Source of the DNA: Dehalococcoidia bacterium
GTDB taxonomy: Bacteria > Chloroflexota > Dehalococcoidia > Lucifugimonadales > Lucifugimonadaceae
Length of the DNA: 52,506 bases
Direction: 5' to 3'
NCBI GenBank assembly: GCA_022819585.1
Contig: JAJEGY010000034.1
Span: forward strand, 1-52,506
The position numbers and the translations under genes were made by a program. This document shows, piece after piece, positions 19,536-27,813 of this stretch. Every line of letters begins with the position of its first letter. Position 1 is the stretch's first letter. The notes under the pieces are model-generated. The model saw nothing but the letters and a program-made list of their open reading frames with translations, did not search any database and was not told where the DNA came from.

Positions 19536-20206
19536 CTGACAATGACAAGAGGCCGGATAGACTCGAGCGTCTTTTCACCAATGCCGCTGATTTCTAGTAG
19601 CTGTTCTAATGTAGTGAATCCGCCCAGAGCGTTGCGGCGATCGATGATCTGAGAGGCTCTGGTTTCGCCAATTCCTGGGAGTGATATCAATTGGTCGATT
19701 GTTGCTGCATTTAGGTCAATGGGACCAGGGGCTCGGATTGGAGTTTCCATTGATTGAATCGGGTTGTCGGGCAAATCCACAGGCAACTTGGATTCATTGG
19801 TCGCAATCTGGCTTGGCGAAGTCGGTGATGGTGTAACTGGTACTGAAGGAACGTGAATTCGGACTCCGTCAGTTACAAATGCGGCAAGATTGATCTTCTC
19901 AATATCAGCATTGCCCGTTGGGCCACCAGCCGCTTCTATCGCGGTCAGAACGCGATCCCGCGCGTTAAGTTCGTAGACGCCGGGAGCAGAGACTTCACCT
20001 ACAACTTGAACGATCACAGGTTCAGGTGTCGGGATGAGAATGTCGACTTGAGTGACGCTTGCGTTACTCGCGCCCCAGAAATAAGCGCCGGTAAGGGCGA
20101 AGATTGCGGCAGCTCCAACAAGTATCCAAACCGCGATGACACGCACGCCTAGTTTAGACCTTGAGGAGTTGGCAGTTGTGTAATGAGGTGGTTCTTGTTC
20201 TCGCAT
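19532..20206 (-). CDS. comEA: ComEA helix-hairpin-helix DNA receptor
   Basis: Membrane-anchored DNA-binding protein that delivers extracellular DNA to the ComEC channel. The 224 residues comprise a cytoplasmic N-tail, one membrane helix (about 25-47), a SLBB-like domain (VQVVGEVSAPGVYEL), a Pro/Ser/Thr-rich linker (about 120-160) and a C-terminal double helix-hairpin-helix: IDLNAATIDQLISLPGIG then LEISGIGEKTLE. It is first in a two-gene unit with comEC, overlapping by ATGA. Pilus genes needed for uptake are not in this window. Confidence 0.95.
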   Translation of the reverse strand: MREQEPPHYTTANSSRSKLGVRVIAVWILVGAAAIFALTGAYFWGASNASVTQVDILIPTPEPVIVQVVGEVSAPGVYELNARDRVLTAIEAAGGPTGNADIEKINLAAFVTDGVRIHVPSVPVTPSPTSPSQIATNESKLPVDLPDNPIQSMETPIRAPGPIDLNAATIDQLISLPGIGETRASQIIDRRNALGGFTTLEQLLEISGIGEKTLESIRPLVIVR

Positions 20207-20467
20207 ATGCTTGCGATAAGTTTAGCGATTTCCGATATGTTAACGCCTGATGACGAATCATTAAGCCCTGTACGAATAGTTATCTGATGAATCCCCGACG
20301 TCAAATCCGAGACTTTGCATGACCAAGTTGGACCTAAGGTTCGAAAAATCTTGGGGTAAGATGAATAGGTTGTAGGTCAATCGCGTTGCCGAACTTGCAG
20401 ATCCAGTTGCTGAGATGAGTTCGATTCAGCGCGAGACTAGTGACGAAACATAGACACGGAGACGAGA

Positions 20468-21049
20468 TTGAATATTGGCTCAAACGACGCCCTCATAGTT
20501 GTGGACGTGCAGAACGACTTCTGCCCCGGAGGCACGGCAGCAGTCGAAGATGGCGACGCAGTGGCGCGCAAGATGTCTGATGTGGCTCTGAACTTCCGGT
20601 CGCGAGACGGTCGTGTGTTTGCCACACAAGACTGGCATCCGACGGACCACAGGAGTTTCGCTGACAATGGGGGCATCTGGCCAACACATTGCGTTCGCGG
20701 GTCCCAGGGAGCGGAATTTCATAAGGACTTGAAATTGCCGATTGGCAGTAGCATAGTCCGGAAAGGCGAGGATGTGGAAGGCGATGCTTACTCTGGTTTC
20801 GATGGGACCTCGTTGGAGTCGCACCTTGAGCGATTAAGTGTTAGGCGCGTCTTTGTCGGAGGGCTTTCCACCGAGTATGCGGTCCAACATACCGTGTACG
20901 ACGCGTTGCAAAAAGGCTATAGCGCCTTTGTAATCACGGATGCTATCTCCGCGGTCAATGCCAACCCAGACGATGACCAGAGAGCGCTGGATTCGATGCT
21001 GGCGAGCGGGGCAAAACCAATCACGACCGATGAATTGATCGGTCAGTAG
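20468..21049 (+). CDS. Nicotinamidase-like isochorismatase-fold protein, catalytic Cys replaced by Ala
   Basis: The sequence follows PncA nicotinamidase closely: VVDVQNDFCPGG with catalytic-position Asp13, metal-site motif DWHPTDHRSF (Asp55, His57, His61), WPTHCVRGSQGAEFH, and KGEDVEGDAYSGF with Lys99. The nucleophile motif, normally of the form GIATEYCV, reads GGLSTEYAVQHTV, so Ala138 (codon 20879-20881, GCG) stands where Cys is expected. As written the protein should not perform thiol-based amide hydrolysis; it may be inactive, have a different activity, or contain a sequence error. The start is TTG at 20468, supported by GGAG six bases upstream. A strong intrinsic terminator follows the gene. 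Length (193 residues) is normal. Confidence 0.85.
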   Translation: MNIGSNDALIVVDVQNDFCPGGTAAVEDGDAVARKMSDVALNFRSRDGRVFATQDWHPTDHRSFADNGGIWPTHCVRGSQGAEFHKDLKLPIGSSIVRKGEDVEGDAYSGFDGTSLESHLERLSVRRVFVGGLSTEYAVQHTVYDALQKGYSAFVITDAISAVNANPDDDQRALDSMLASGAKPITTDELIGQ

Positions 21050-21073
21050 TCACCTCACGATTTCAACTTGAAG

Positions 21074-21101
21074 GCGGCGGGGGATTTTCCCGCCGCTTTT
21101 T
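21074..21101 (+). terminator. Intrinsic terminator after the nicotinamidase-like gene
   Basis: GCGGCGGG (21074-21081) pairs with CCCGCCGC (21089-21096) across a 7-base loop and is followed directly by TTTTT (21097-21101). The T-tract lies on the plus strand only, so it ends the nicotinamidase-like transcript, just before the convergent pyrophosphatase gene. Confidence 0.85.
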
Positions 21102-21111
21102 GATTTCCGGG

Positions 21112-23163
21112 TTAGATGAACAATGGACCAAAGATCAGGGAGACGATGGCCATCAGCTTCAGCAAGATGTTGATTGCTGGGCCTGAGGTGTCTTTGAAAG
21201 GGTCACCGACCGTGTCACCGGTTACTGCCGCCGCGTGTGGATCAGAGCCCTTACCACCGAAGTTGCCGAGTTCGATGTATTTTTTTGCATTGTCCCATGC
21301 TCCGCCAGCGTTGGCCATGAATATGGCGAGGAGGAATCCAGCGACGATGGATCCCGCGAGCATGCCTCCGAGGGCATGAGCGCCGATGAAGAATCCGACG
21401 AGAATCGGGGCCGCAATCGCAATCAGGCCGGGTAAGATCATGGCTTTCAGAGATCCACGCGTGCTGATGTCAACCGCCCTCGCGGCGTCAGGGCGAACAC
21501 CCGGCGCTCCTCCGCGCAGGCCCGGGATCTCACGGAACTGTCGACGCACTTCCTCGATCATGTGGCCTGCCGCGATCCCGACTGCTTGCATAGTCAAACC
21601 CGCGAACAGGAAAGGCAATAGCGCGCCAATAAGAGCGCCGATCAGGACGGTCGGTTCGAGCAGGTTGAAGCTATCAATGTCGATCAACAACCCGTACGCG
21701 GTCATCAACGCCAATGCTGTCAAAACCGCTGATCCGATGGCGAATCCTTTGCCGGTCGCCGCCGTGGTGTTTCCAAGAGCGTCGAGCGAGTCGGTCCGCT
21801 CTCTAACCTGCGGATCTAATTCCGCCTGCTCCGCAATCCCTCCAGCGTTGTCGGCGACCGGCCCGTAGGCGTCAGTCGCGAGAGTGATGCCCAGCGTTGA
21901 GAGCATCCCGACGGCGGCGAGTCCAATTCCATACAGGTCGCCGAGTTCGTAGGCCACCCAGATTCCAACGGCAACGGCGAGTGTTGGGATTACGGTGCTG
22001 TATAGTCCGATCGCGACGCCGGCGATGATTGTCGACGCATGACCAGTTTCCGATTGTTGTGCGATCCATTTCACCGGCGCGAACTCGTATGAAGTGAAAT
22101 ACTCAGTCGCTGTGCCGATGACTTGGCCCACTACCAGACCGGTCAAGATCACCCAGAAGTAGTTGAAATTCAGATCGTTGATCCAGATATAGGCACCCGA
22201 ACCGATAAGCGCGAGAATTCCCGCACCGAAGATCCCGTAGCGCAAAGTCCATAGCAGGCTGCCCATGTTAGCGTCGTCTTTCGTTCGCACTATAGACATG
22301 CCTAATATAGACGCGACAATGCCGATCCCAGCGACTATCATCGGGAGCACTATTTCGGGGCCGTCGATATCTTGCACACCAATCACTGTCCAAGCCAACG
22401 CGATCGTCGCAATGATTGATCCGGCGTAAGACTCGAAGAGGTCAGCGCCCATTCCAGCAACGTCGCCAACGTTGTCACCTACGTTGTCAGCGATCACGGC
22501 GGGGTTTCGAGGGTCGTCTTCCGGCAAATCCTCCTCTATCTTTCCGACGATGTCTGCGCCAACGTCGGCGGCTTTAGTGAAGATCCCGCCACCGACACGT
22601 GCGAAAAGCGCGATGGACGATGCGCCAAACCCAAAACCGGCAATCACGTTAGGGTTGCCAAAGACAAGCCAAAGGACGGTGACACCGACGATGCCGATGC
22701 CTACGACTGTAAGTCCCATTACTGCGCCGCTGTTGAAAGCGACGCGTAGTGCGGGGTTTAGTCCAGTTTCAGCCGCTGTTGCTGTGCGTGTATTGCCACG
22801 GACGGCGATGTTCATGCCGATGTATCCGGCAAGCGCCGAGCCAATTGCGCCTGCAAGATAAGCGATCGCGGTCCAAGGTCCAGTCACCGAAAGGTTGCCG
22901 CCCGCTATCAGCTCCTCGATAGTTGAGTTGCCTGTGACATTGAAGTCGATAAATACCGCGAGGATGACGAAGATCAGGACCACGAACGCGGCGAGGATCG
23001 TGTACTCCCTGCGGAGAAAGGCCATTGCTCCCTCTTGGATGAGGGTGCCGATCTCTTGAACAGCTTGGCCACCCGCCGATCGGTTGGTAACCATCCTGAA
23101 CAGGAATGCGGCAACCACGAGGGCGAGCACACCAGCGCCTATAGAGATATACAACTCGGTCAT
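21112..23163 (-). CDS. hppA: Membrane-bound ion-translocating pyrophosphatase, K+-dependent type
   Basis: Couples hydrolysis of pyrophosphate to ion pumping across the cytoplasmic membrane. Length is 683 residues with about 16 membrane helices. Substrate-binding motifs are ADVGADIVGKIEEDLPEDD, ADNVGDNVGDVAGMGADLFES and the C-terminal GGKGSDPHAAAVTGDTVGDPFKDT. The motif GNTTAATGKGFAIGSA has Ala where K+-independent enzymes have Lys, so this should be the K+-dependent class. Whether it pumps H+ or Na+ is not decided from what I can see. It is convergent with the nicotinamidase-like gene and stands alone on its strand. Confidence 0.96.
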   Translation of the reverse strand: MTELYISIGAGVLALVVAAFLFRMVTNRSAGGQAVQEIGTLIQEGAMAFLRREYTILAAFVVLIFVILAVFIDFNVTGNSTIEELIAGGNLSVTGPWTAIAYLAGAIGSALAGYIGMNIAVRGNTRTATAAETGLNPALRVAFNSGAVMGLTVVGIGIVGVTVLWLVFGNPNVIAGFGFGASSIALFARVGGGIFTKAADVGADIVGKIEEDLPEDDPRNPAVIADNVGDNVGDVAGMGADLFESYAGSIIATIALAWTVIGVQDIDGPEIVLPMIVAGIGIVASILGMSIVRTKDDANMGSLLWTLRYGIFGAGILALIGSGAYIWINDLNFNYFWVILTGLVVGQVIGTATEYFTSYEFAPVKWIAQQSETGHASTIIAGVAIGLYSTVIPTLAVAVGIWVAYELGDLYGIGLAAVGMLSTLGITLATDAYGPVADNAGGIAEQAELDPQVRERTDSLDALGNTTAATGKGFAIGSAVLTALALMTAYGLLIDIDSFNLLEPTVLIGALIGALLPFLFAGLTMQAVGIAAGHMIEEVRRQFREIPGLRGGAPGVRPDAARAVDISTRGSLKAMILPGLIAIAAPILVGFFIGAHALGGMLAGSIVAGFLLAIFMANAGGAWDNAKKYIELGNFGGKGSDPHAAAVTGDTVGDPFKDTSGPAINILLKLMAIVSLIFGPLFI

Positions 23164-23319
23164 CTAACTTTGCGTCCTTACTAACGCCATGCGACGGAAT
23201 TTGACGTTGGACGCTCGACAATCCGCCATGGCCCCGGTCGAGACGCCCAAATACCGATTCTAAGCGAACTGTATTTCGCTTGGCTCAGTAGTACCGACCA
23301 TAAGATTGAGAGCCCGAAA

Positions 23320-23976
23320 TCATGAGTCTCTCCTGGCTTCCGTAAACCGATCCATCAATTCACGCGTCGCTGAAGCCGGATCCGATGCGAGGGTAATCGC
23401 GGTTGCTACACAGACGCAATCTGCACCGGATTGGGCAACTTGCGCGACATTGGCTGCGTTGATCCCGCCTATTGCTACGATTGGCGCTTTAACTTGCTGG
23501 GTTACGGAACGTAACGTCGACAAGCCAGCAGGTCTAGTGTCCGATTTTGTGGCAGTCGAGAAGATTGAACCGACGGCGATGTAATCCGCTCCTTCATCGA
23601 ACGAATCCTGGGCTTCTTCAACCAAGGCGTTAGATTTGCCGACGATCTGATGGGGTTGTAGGACCTCGCGACACTGTGCTATTGATAGATCGTTTTGTCC
23701 GACATGCACACCGTCAGCATCGACCTCCGCGGCAATGTCAGGATGGTCATTGACGATTAATAACGTACCGGATAAACGGCAGATCTGGGCAATCTTTCGG
23801 GCCTCATCTGCGATGACCGATAAGAGTGCTTCCTTGTGGCGGAGTTGAATAGCAGCCGCCCCGGCGGAAGCTGTGGCTTCTGCAACAGCAAAGATATCGC
23901 GATCGCCGCAGTGTTCCGGATCGACAATAACGTAGATACCGCCGATCAGTTTTTCAGCGGTTTGAGAACGTTTCAC
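23320..23976 (-). CDS. thiE: Thiamine-phosphate synthase
   Basis: Joins HMP-pyrophosphate and the thiazole phosphate to make thiamine phosphate. Motifs are GGIYVIVDPEHCGDRD at the start, IQLRHK (pyrophosphate-binding region), VNDHPDIAAEVDADGVHVGQND, VGSIFSTATKSD and VAIGGINAANV. A GTG at 23976 gives 218 residues, the usual length, and overlaps the end of the tautomerase gene by 23 bases; an ATG at 24045 would add 23 residues with no family match. Neither has a clear ribosome-binding site, so coupling to the upstream gene is likely. The next step, thiL, lies about 1.1 kb away in the opposite direction. Confidence 0.9.
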   Translation of the reverse strand: MKRSQTAEKLIGGIYVIVDPEHCGDRDIFAVAEATASAGAAAIQLRHKEALLSVIADEARKIAQICRLSGTLLIVNDHPDIAAEVDADGVHVGQNDLSIAQCREVLQPHQIVGKSNALVEEAQDSFDEGADYIAVGSIFSTATKSDTRPAGLSTLRSVTQQVKAPIVAIGGINAANVAQVAQSGADCVCVATAITLASDPASATRELMDRFTEARRDS

Positions 23977-24175
23977 GATTAGCCGTATGTGACGTCTCGG
24001 ATGCCATGACGCCACTCTCTGCCCAATCAGATTTCTTGGTGTCATGGATGATGATGGTGGTGGCTGATGCAGGTATCCCGGCAGCGTCGGTAAGAGCTTG
24101 AGTGACGCCTTTCGCGATGGCGGACTTTTGATCGTCGGTTCGGCCTTCCCACATGTGGATGTGAACGACTGGCAT
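23954..24175 (-). CDS. 4-oxalocrotonate tautomerase-like enzyme
   Basis: A 73-residue tautomerase-superfamily protein. After removal of Met1 the N-terminal Pro (MPVVHIHMWEGRT) is the general base of the family; the rest (DQKSAIAKGVTQALTDAAGIP, then TTIIIHDTKKSDWAESG) has the usual beta-alpha-beta layout. These proteins isomerise 2-hydroxydienoates to enones; the physiological substrate here is unknown. The 3' end overlaps the thiE start, and the metallophosphoesterase gene ends 68 bases upstream on the same strand. Confidence 0.85.
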   Translation of the reverse strand: MPVVHIHMWEGRTDDQKSAIAKGVTQALTDAAGIPASATTIIIHDTKKSDWAESGVMASETSHTANRETFSNR

Positions 24176-24243
24176 TTCGGTACGCGCTCCTATCTGGTAA
24201 GGATTCGACGCTGAATTATATCTCTGAGATGAAGGCGATCGCT

Positions 24244-24996
24244 TTAACGACCAACGGACAGACGGAAAGCCAACGTGTTCGGCAATCGGGCGTCAAGTAT
24301 CAAATTCTGCGCACGTTCGATGTTGTACTCGACTCTGTGAAACGCGATTGTCGGCGGTTCTTCATTCGTGCCGAGAGAAAGGATCGCGTACGAGGCTCGT
24401 GGGTCTAGGTCTCGGGGCTGCCCGACGCTTCCCGGGTTGGCATACCAGCGTTCGAAGTCAAGATCAAAGATTTCGCCGCTCGTGGCTTGCCGGACGGTCC
24501 ATTCCTTCGAAGCATTTAATCCGAAAATAGAGGGGATATGGGTGTGCCCAAGCACGCAACCTGTGGTTTCAAAATGCGGCAGGTTCAGATCCGCCGTTAG
24601 AGGCGTGAACATGTATTCCCAGATTGGATTGCGCGGCGTCCCGTGACAGAGAGTCACACCCTGTTGAGTGATCACCAAAGGGAGAGACATCGAGTAGTCG
24701 GCAACATCTGGTCGCAGATTTCGTTGCGTCCAAATCGCTGCGGCACCCGCAGTCGGATTGAAGTTCTCGACCGAAATCTCCCCAAGAGCTGCCGCTTCGT
24801 GATTGCCTTTGACGATGTAAACGCTAGGTAGTGACCGAAGAAGATCGATTACTTCGTTAGGCTGTGCGCCGTATCCGATGCTGTCGCCAAGAACCCAGGT
24901 TTCGGATAGATCGTCGCGTTTTGCAGCGTCCTCCAACACTGCTTCGAGAGCGGGGAGGTTGGCATGGATGTCGGACAGCAGCAGGACGCAAGTCAT
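24244..24996 (-). CDS. YfcE/MJ0936-type metallophosphoesterase
   Basis: Calcineurin-like phosphoesterase that binds two metal ions. The start is set at 24996 (MTCVLLLSDIHANLPALE) because all family motifs follow it; the open frame runs farther upstream to 25245, but that extension overlaps the divergent thiL gene and its promoter. Motifs in order are LLSDIHANLPAL, GDSIGYGAQPNEV, VKGNHEAA, LCHGTPRNP and LGHTHIPSI. The 250-residue length is normal. The substrate (phosphodiester, phosphoprotein or nucleotide) is not known. Confidence 0.9.
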   Translation of the reverse strand: MTCVLLLSDIHANLPALEAVLEDAAKRDDLSETWVLGDSIGYGAQPNEVIDLLRSLPSVYIVKGNHEAAALGEISVENFNPTAGAAAIWTQRNLRPDVADYSMSLPLVITQQGVTLCHGTPRNPIWEYMFTPLTADLNLPHFETTGCVLGHTHIPSIFGLNASKEWTVRQATSGEIFDLDFERWYANPGSVGQPRDLDPRASYAILSLGTNEEPPTIAFHRVEYNIERAQNLILDARLPNTLAFRLSVGR

Positions 24997-25040
24997 TTCG
25001 ACGGTGACATGAACAGCTAGGGAAGGGCAATTAGCCCAAA

Positions 25041-25046
25041 TATAAT
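25041..25046 (+). promoter_or_regulatory. Candidate -10 box for thiL; possible leaderless transcript
   Basis: A perfect TATAAT lies 7 bases upstream of the thiL ATG (25054). Transcription would then begin at or next to the start codon, giving a leaderless mRNA; no Shine-Dalgarno is visible for thiL, which agrees. No convincing -35 box is present, so this is tentative. Confidence 0.35.
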
Positions 25047-25053
25047 CGGTCAT

Positions 25054-26097
25054 ATGCCAACCGAAGAGCGATCTGCAGAAGTGCCGATTAGCGAATCGGA
25101 TCTGGTTGAAATCATCAAGCGACGTGTACGTGAGGGGAATTTCTTGGGGACAGATGAAGTGGGAGTCGGCGATGATGCGGCGGTGGTGCGTTTCGATTCG
25201 CAACGTCTGGTGTTGACCGCGGACGCGATGGTAGAGGGTGTGCACTTTCTTTCAGATTCAATGTCATGGCACGACATTGGTTGGAAATGTATTGTTTCGA
25301 ATCAGAGCGATATCGCGGCGATGGGCGCGACGCCAGAGCATGCAGTTTTGACTTTGGCAATACCTGCTACGACACAGATCGGGGACTTGGAGGATCTAAT
25401 GGCGGGGGTTGTTGGAGCGTTGGATCAATTCGGTGGGATGCTTGTAGGAGGAGACACAGTTGTATCTGAAGTGACCATGTTGAGTGCCACGTTGACAGGT
25501 CGATTGTGTGATTCGGCCCGAGCACTCACACGGAATTCCGCTCGTCCGGGGCAGTCGATCGCCGTAACTGGTCCAATAGGAGGATCGTCCGGAGGTTTGG
25601 CGGTTTTGAACGAGATGGTTGCTTCGAAAGGTATCCGAGAAAAAAGCGAGGACCAATCGAGACTTCTTGAAGCGCATTTTCGTCCGACACCGAGGGTCGA
25701 TATTGCTCCCGAGTTAGTGGGCGCAGGGGTAGAGTGCGCGATGGACATTAGCGATGGGTTGTTGATCGATCTGGAGCGGATATGCGTCGCTAGCGGGGTC
25801 GATGCGATCGTAAATGCCAATCGCGTACCTTGTGAACCCTCCCTTATGAACGTTTTCCCGGATCAGGCGCGCCGATTTGCTTTGACCGGAGGTGAGGATT
25901 ACGAGATTCTCTATGTTTGCGACGCGGACGCGGTAACTCAGGTGAATGCGAAGCAACCTGGCGTTGGGAACGACGATTTTGGAGTGATTGGAGAGATCGT
26001 TGATGCGAAAAGCGACGGTGGAGAGATCACTGTATTGGACGAATGTGGGCAAGTCGTCGAGTTTGGCGCTAAGGGATGGGACCACTTTGCGAGGTGA
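25054..26097 (+). CDS. thiL: Thiamine-monophosphate kinase
   Basis: Phosphorylates thiamine monophosphate to thiamine diphosphate, the active cofactor. The 347 residues show the AIR-synthase-related fold: DEVGVGDDAAVV (ATP and magnesium), TADAMVEGVHF, NQSDIAAMGATPEHAVL, LVGGDTVVS, CAMDISDGLLID and TGGEDYEILY. It heads a plus-strand run with tsaE, tsaB and ndk, tsaE starting 17 bases downstream. A TATAAT box directly before the ATG hints at leaderless transcription. Confidence 0.96.
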   Translation: MPTEERSAEVPISESDLVEIIKRRVREGNFLGTDEVGVGDDAAVVRFDSQRLVLTADAMVEGVHFLSDSMSWHDIGWKCIVSNQSDIAAMGATPEHAVLTLAIPATTQIGDLEDLMAGVVGALDQFGGMLVGGDTVVSEVTMLSATLTGRLCDSARALTRNSARPGQSIAVTGPIGGSSGGLAVLNEMVASKGIREKSEDQSRLLEAHFRPTPRVDIAPELVGAGVECAMDISDGLLIDLERICVASGVDAIVNANRVPCEPSLMNVFPDQARRFALTGGEDYEILYVCDADAVTQVNAKQPGVGNDDFGVIGEIVDAKSDGGEITVLDECGQVVEFGAKGWDHFAR

Positions 26098-26114
26098 GTC
26101 GGAAGTAAGTGGCG

Positions 26115-26600
26115 ATGAGTGATTTTCAGTTAGTTAGCGAGACCGAGGAAGACACGGTTGAAACGGGTCGTGCTTTAGGGGAAGTGTTGTCAGTTGGCGA
26201 CGCTGTGCTGCTCTACGGAGAAATGGGTGCTGGGAAGACTTGCATGACCCGAGGTATCGCGCTGGGGGCAGAATGCGAAGTGTCTGCGCGGAGTCCGACG
26301 TTTATCATCCTTGCGGAGTACCCGGGGCGTGTACGCATCTTCCATTGCGACCTTTACCGTATTATCGGACCGGCGGAAATCCACGAATTGGCGCTGGATG
26401 AGACGATTGATCAGGGGGCGCTTGTTGTTGAATGGCCTGAAAACGGGGCAGGTGCCTTACCGGAAGACGCGCTCGAAGTGAGGATCAAGATGGAACCTTC
26501 AAGCGGCGTCAGGAAGATTTCCATGACAGGGTGTGGTCCCAAATCACGGTCGCTGCTGGACCGGTTCACTCGATCTGCGAAGGTGACAGAAAAAAGATGA
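26115..26600 (+). CDS. tsaE: tRNA threonylcarbamoyladenosine ATPase TsaE
   Basis: ATPase partner of TsaB/TsaD in making the t6A modification of ANN-decoding tRNAs. Walker A is GEMGAGKT, followed by RSPTFIILAEYPG and FHCDLYRI, all typical. The start is taken at ATG 26115; a GTG two codons upstream is possible. The stop overlaps the tsaB start as ATGA, so the two are translationally coupled. Length is about 161 residues. Confidence 0.95.
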   Translation: MSDFQLVSETEEDTVETGRALGEVLSVGDAVLLYGEMGAGKTCMTRGIALGAECEVSARSPTFIILAEYPGRVRIFHCDLYRIIGPAEIHELALDETIDQGALVVEWPENGAGALPEDALEVRIKMEPSSGVRKISMTGCGPKSRSLLDRFTRSAKVTEKR

Positions 26601-27253
26601 TTGTTCTTGGTATCGACACATCTACAAGTTTTGCCGCTGTTGCCTTGATGGTCGAAGATAAGGTTTCTCAAGTCAGTTGGTATTCGCGGCACAACCACGG
26701 GCGAGAGGCTATGCCTGCAGTGATGAGACTTTTGACGCCTGCCGGTTTGGCCCCGAGCGACATCGATGCAGTTGCGGTTGCGTTGGGTCCAGGTGGTTTC
26801 AGCGCAGTTAGGGTCGGAATAGCAACCGGGCAAGGATTGGTCGAACCTACTCAGGCTAGACTGGTTGGGATCCCTACGCACCTGATCCAAGCGTATCCTT
26901 GGCGAAATGAACAGCTGAAACGGGTTGTTTCCCTCATTCCAATCGGTAGGAATCAAGTGTCATACGCTGTGTACAGCTCACCTTTCGATGCTGCAGATGA
27001 TGGCGATGAGATCGGAATGTGTGGTGTCGATGAAGTATCCGAGATTTTCGACGGTGAAAACGTGTTGCTCTGTGGTGAAGGCGCCGTACCTGAAACGGCG
27101 ACGGATCCAACGATCGACCCTGAAGTTTTCCGATCGTCGCAGGACTTGATTCGGATCGCTGCGGAGAGGCTCAAACTGGGAGCAGTCAACCCTGGATTGA
27201 TTGAGCCGATCTACTCGCGCCCTCCGACGATCACTTCACCCAGAGCAACATAA
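26597..27253 (+). CDS. tsaB: tRNA threonylcarbamoyladenosine biosynthesis protein TsaB
   Basis: Scaffold or inactive paralogue partner of TsaD in t6A synthesis. The start at 26597 gives MIVLGIDTSTSFAAVALM, the canonical beginning, and a 4-base overlap with tsaE; an in-frame upstream start inside tsaE is not credible. The motif GPGGFSAVRVGIATGQGL is a variant of the family GPGSFTGLRIG. Length is 218 residues. TsaD, the catalytic partner, is not encoded in this window. Confidence 0.93.
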   Translation: MIVLGIDTSTSFAAVALMVEDKVSQVSWYSRHNHGREAMPAVMRLLTPAGLAPSDIDAVAVALGPGGFSAVRVGIATGQGLVEPTQARLVGIPTHLIQAYPWRNEQLKRVVSLIPIGRNQVSYAVYSSPFDAADDGDEIGMCGVDEVSEIFDGENVLLCGEGAVPETATDPTIDPEVFRSSQDLIRIAAERLKLGAVNPGLIEPIYSRPPTITSPRAT

Positions 27254-27339
27254 GCGGGGCTTGAAGACTCGTTTTGCACAATAATGGGTTGGCGCATTGA
27301 TATTTTCGCCGCGAGGAACGCGTTGAGGACGCAAGCAAC

Positions 27340-27804
27340 ATGGAACTAGAGCGAACTTTGGTTTTGGTGAAACCCGACGGGGTGCAGCGCGGGCTAGTCG
27401 GGACGATCATAGGTAGGTTTGAAGGCACCGGGATGAAGATCGTAGGAATGAAGTTGATGCACGTCAGCGAGGATTTGGCGTCACGGCACTACGCGGAACA
27501 TGAAGGAAAACCGTTCTACGACGGCCTCGTGAATTACATAACATCGGCACCGATTGTCGCGTTGTGTTTAGAAGGACCCGACGCGATTGCGATAACACGC
27601 AAACTGATGGGAGCGACTCGGCCAAACGAGGCCCCACCCGGGACGATTCGAGGTGACTTCGGGATTGAGGTTAGCCGGAACTTGGTTCACGGATCAGCGA
27701 ACAAGCAGGATGCGGCGCGAGAAGTGGGTCTGTTCTTCAATGACGCCGAACTGATCGATTATGCCCGTTCGAATGACGTCTGGATCGTCTCAGATGAAGG
27801 TTGA
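27340..27804 (+). CDS. ndk: Nucleoside-diphosphate kinase
   Basis: Transfers phosphate from ATP to nucleoside diphosphates through a phosphohistidine. Motifs are LVLVKPDGVQRGLVG, KPFYDGLVNYITSAPIVA and NLVHGSANK, the last carrying the active-site His in a slight variant of NxxHGSD. The 154 residues are close to the usual size. It is last in the thiL-tsaE-tsaB-ndk series and converges on rsfS with a 9-base gap. Confidence 0.97.
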   Translation: MELERTLVLVKPDGVQRGLVGTIIGRFEGTGMKIVGMKLMHVSEDLASRHYAEHEGKPFYDGLVNYITSAPIVALCLEGPDAIAITRKLMGATRPNEAPPGTIRGDFGIEVSRNLVHGSANKQDAAREVGLFFNDAELIDYARSNDVWIVSDEG

Positions 27805-27813
27805 TCTGACGAG

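Noticed and set aside
20328..20362. TTGGAC...TAAGAT promoter before the nicotinamidase-like gene
   Set aside because: The spacer is 23 bases, too long for a standard promoter.
23900..25060. Thiamine (TPP) riboswitch near thiE or thiL
   Set aside because: No THI-box-like CTGAGA or CCTGA elements in suitable positions, and thiL appears to have almost no leader.
24997..25245. 83-residue N-terminal extension of the metallophosphoesterase
   Set aside because: It overlaps thiL on the opposite strand and precedes the canonical first motif; the start at 24996 fits the family.
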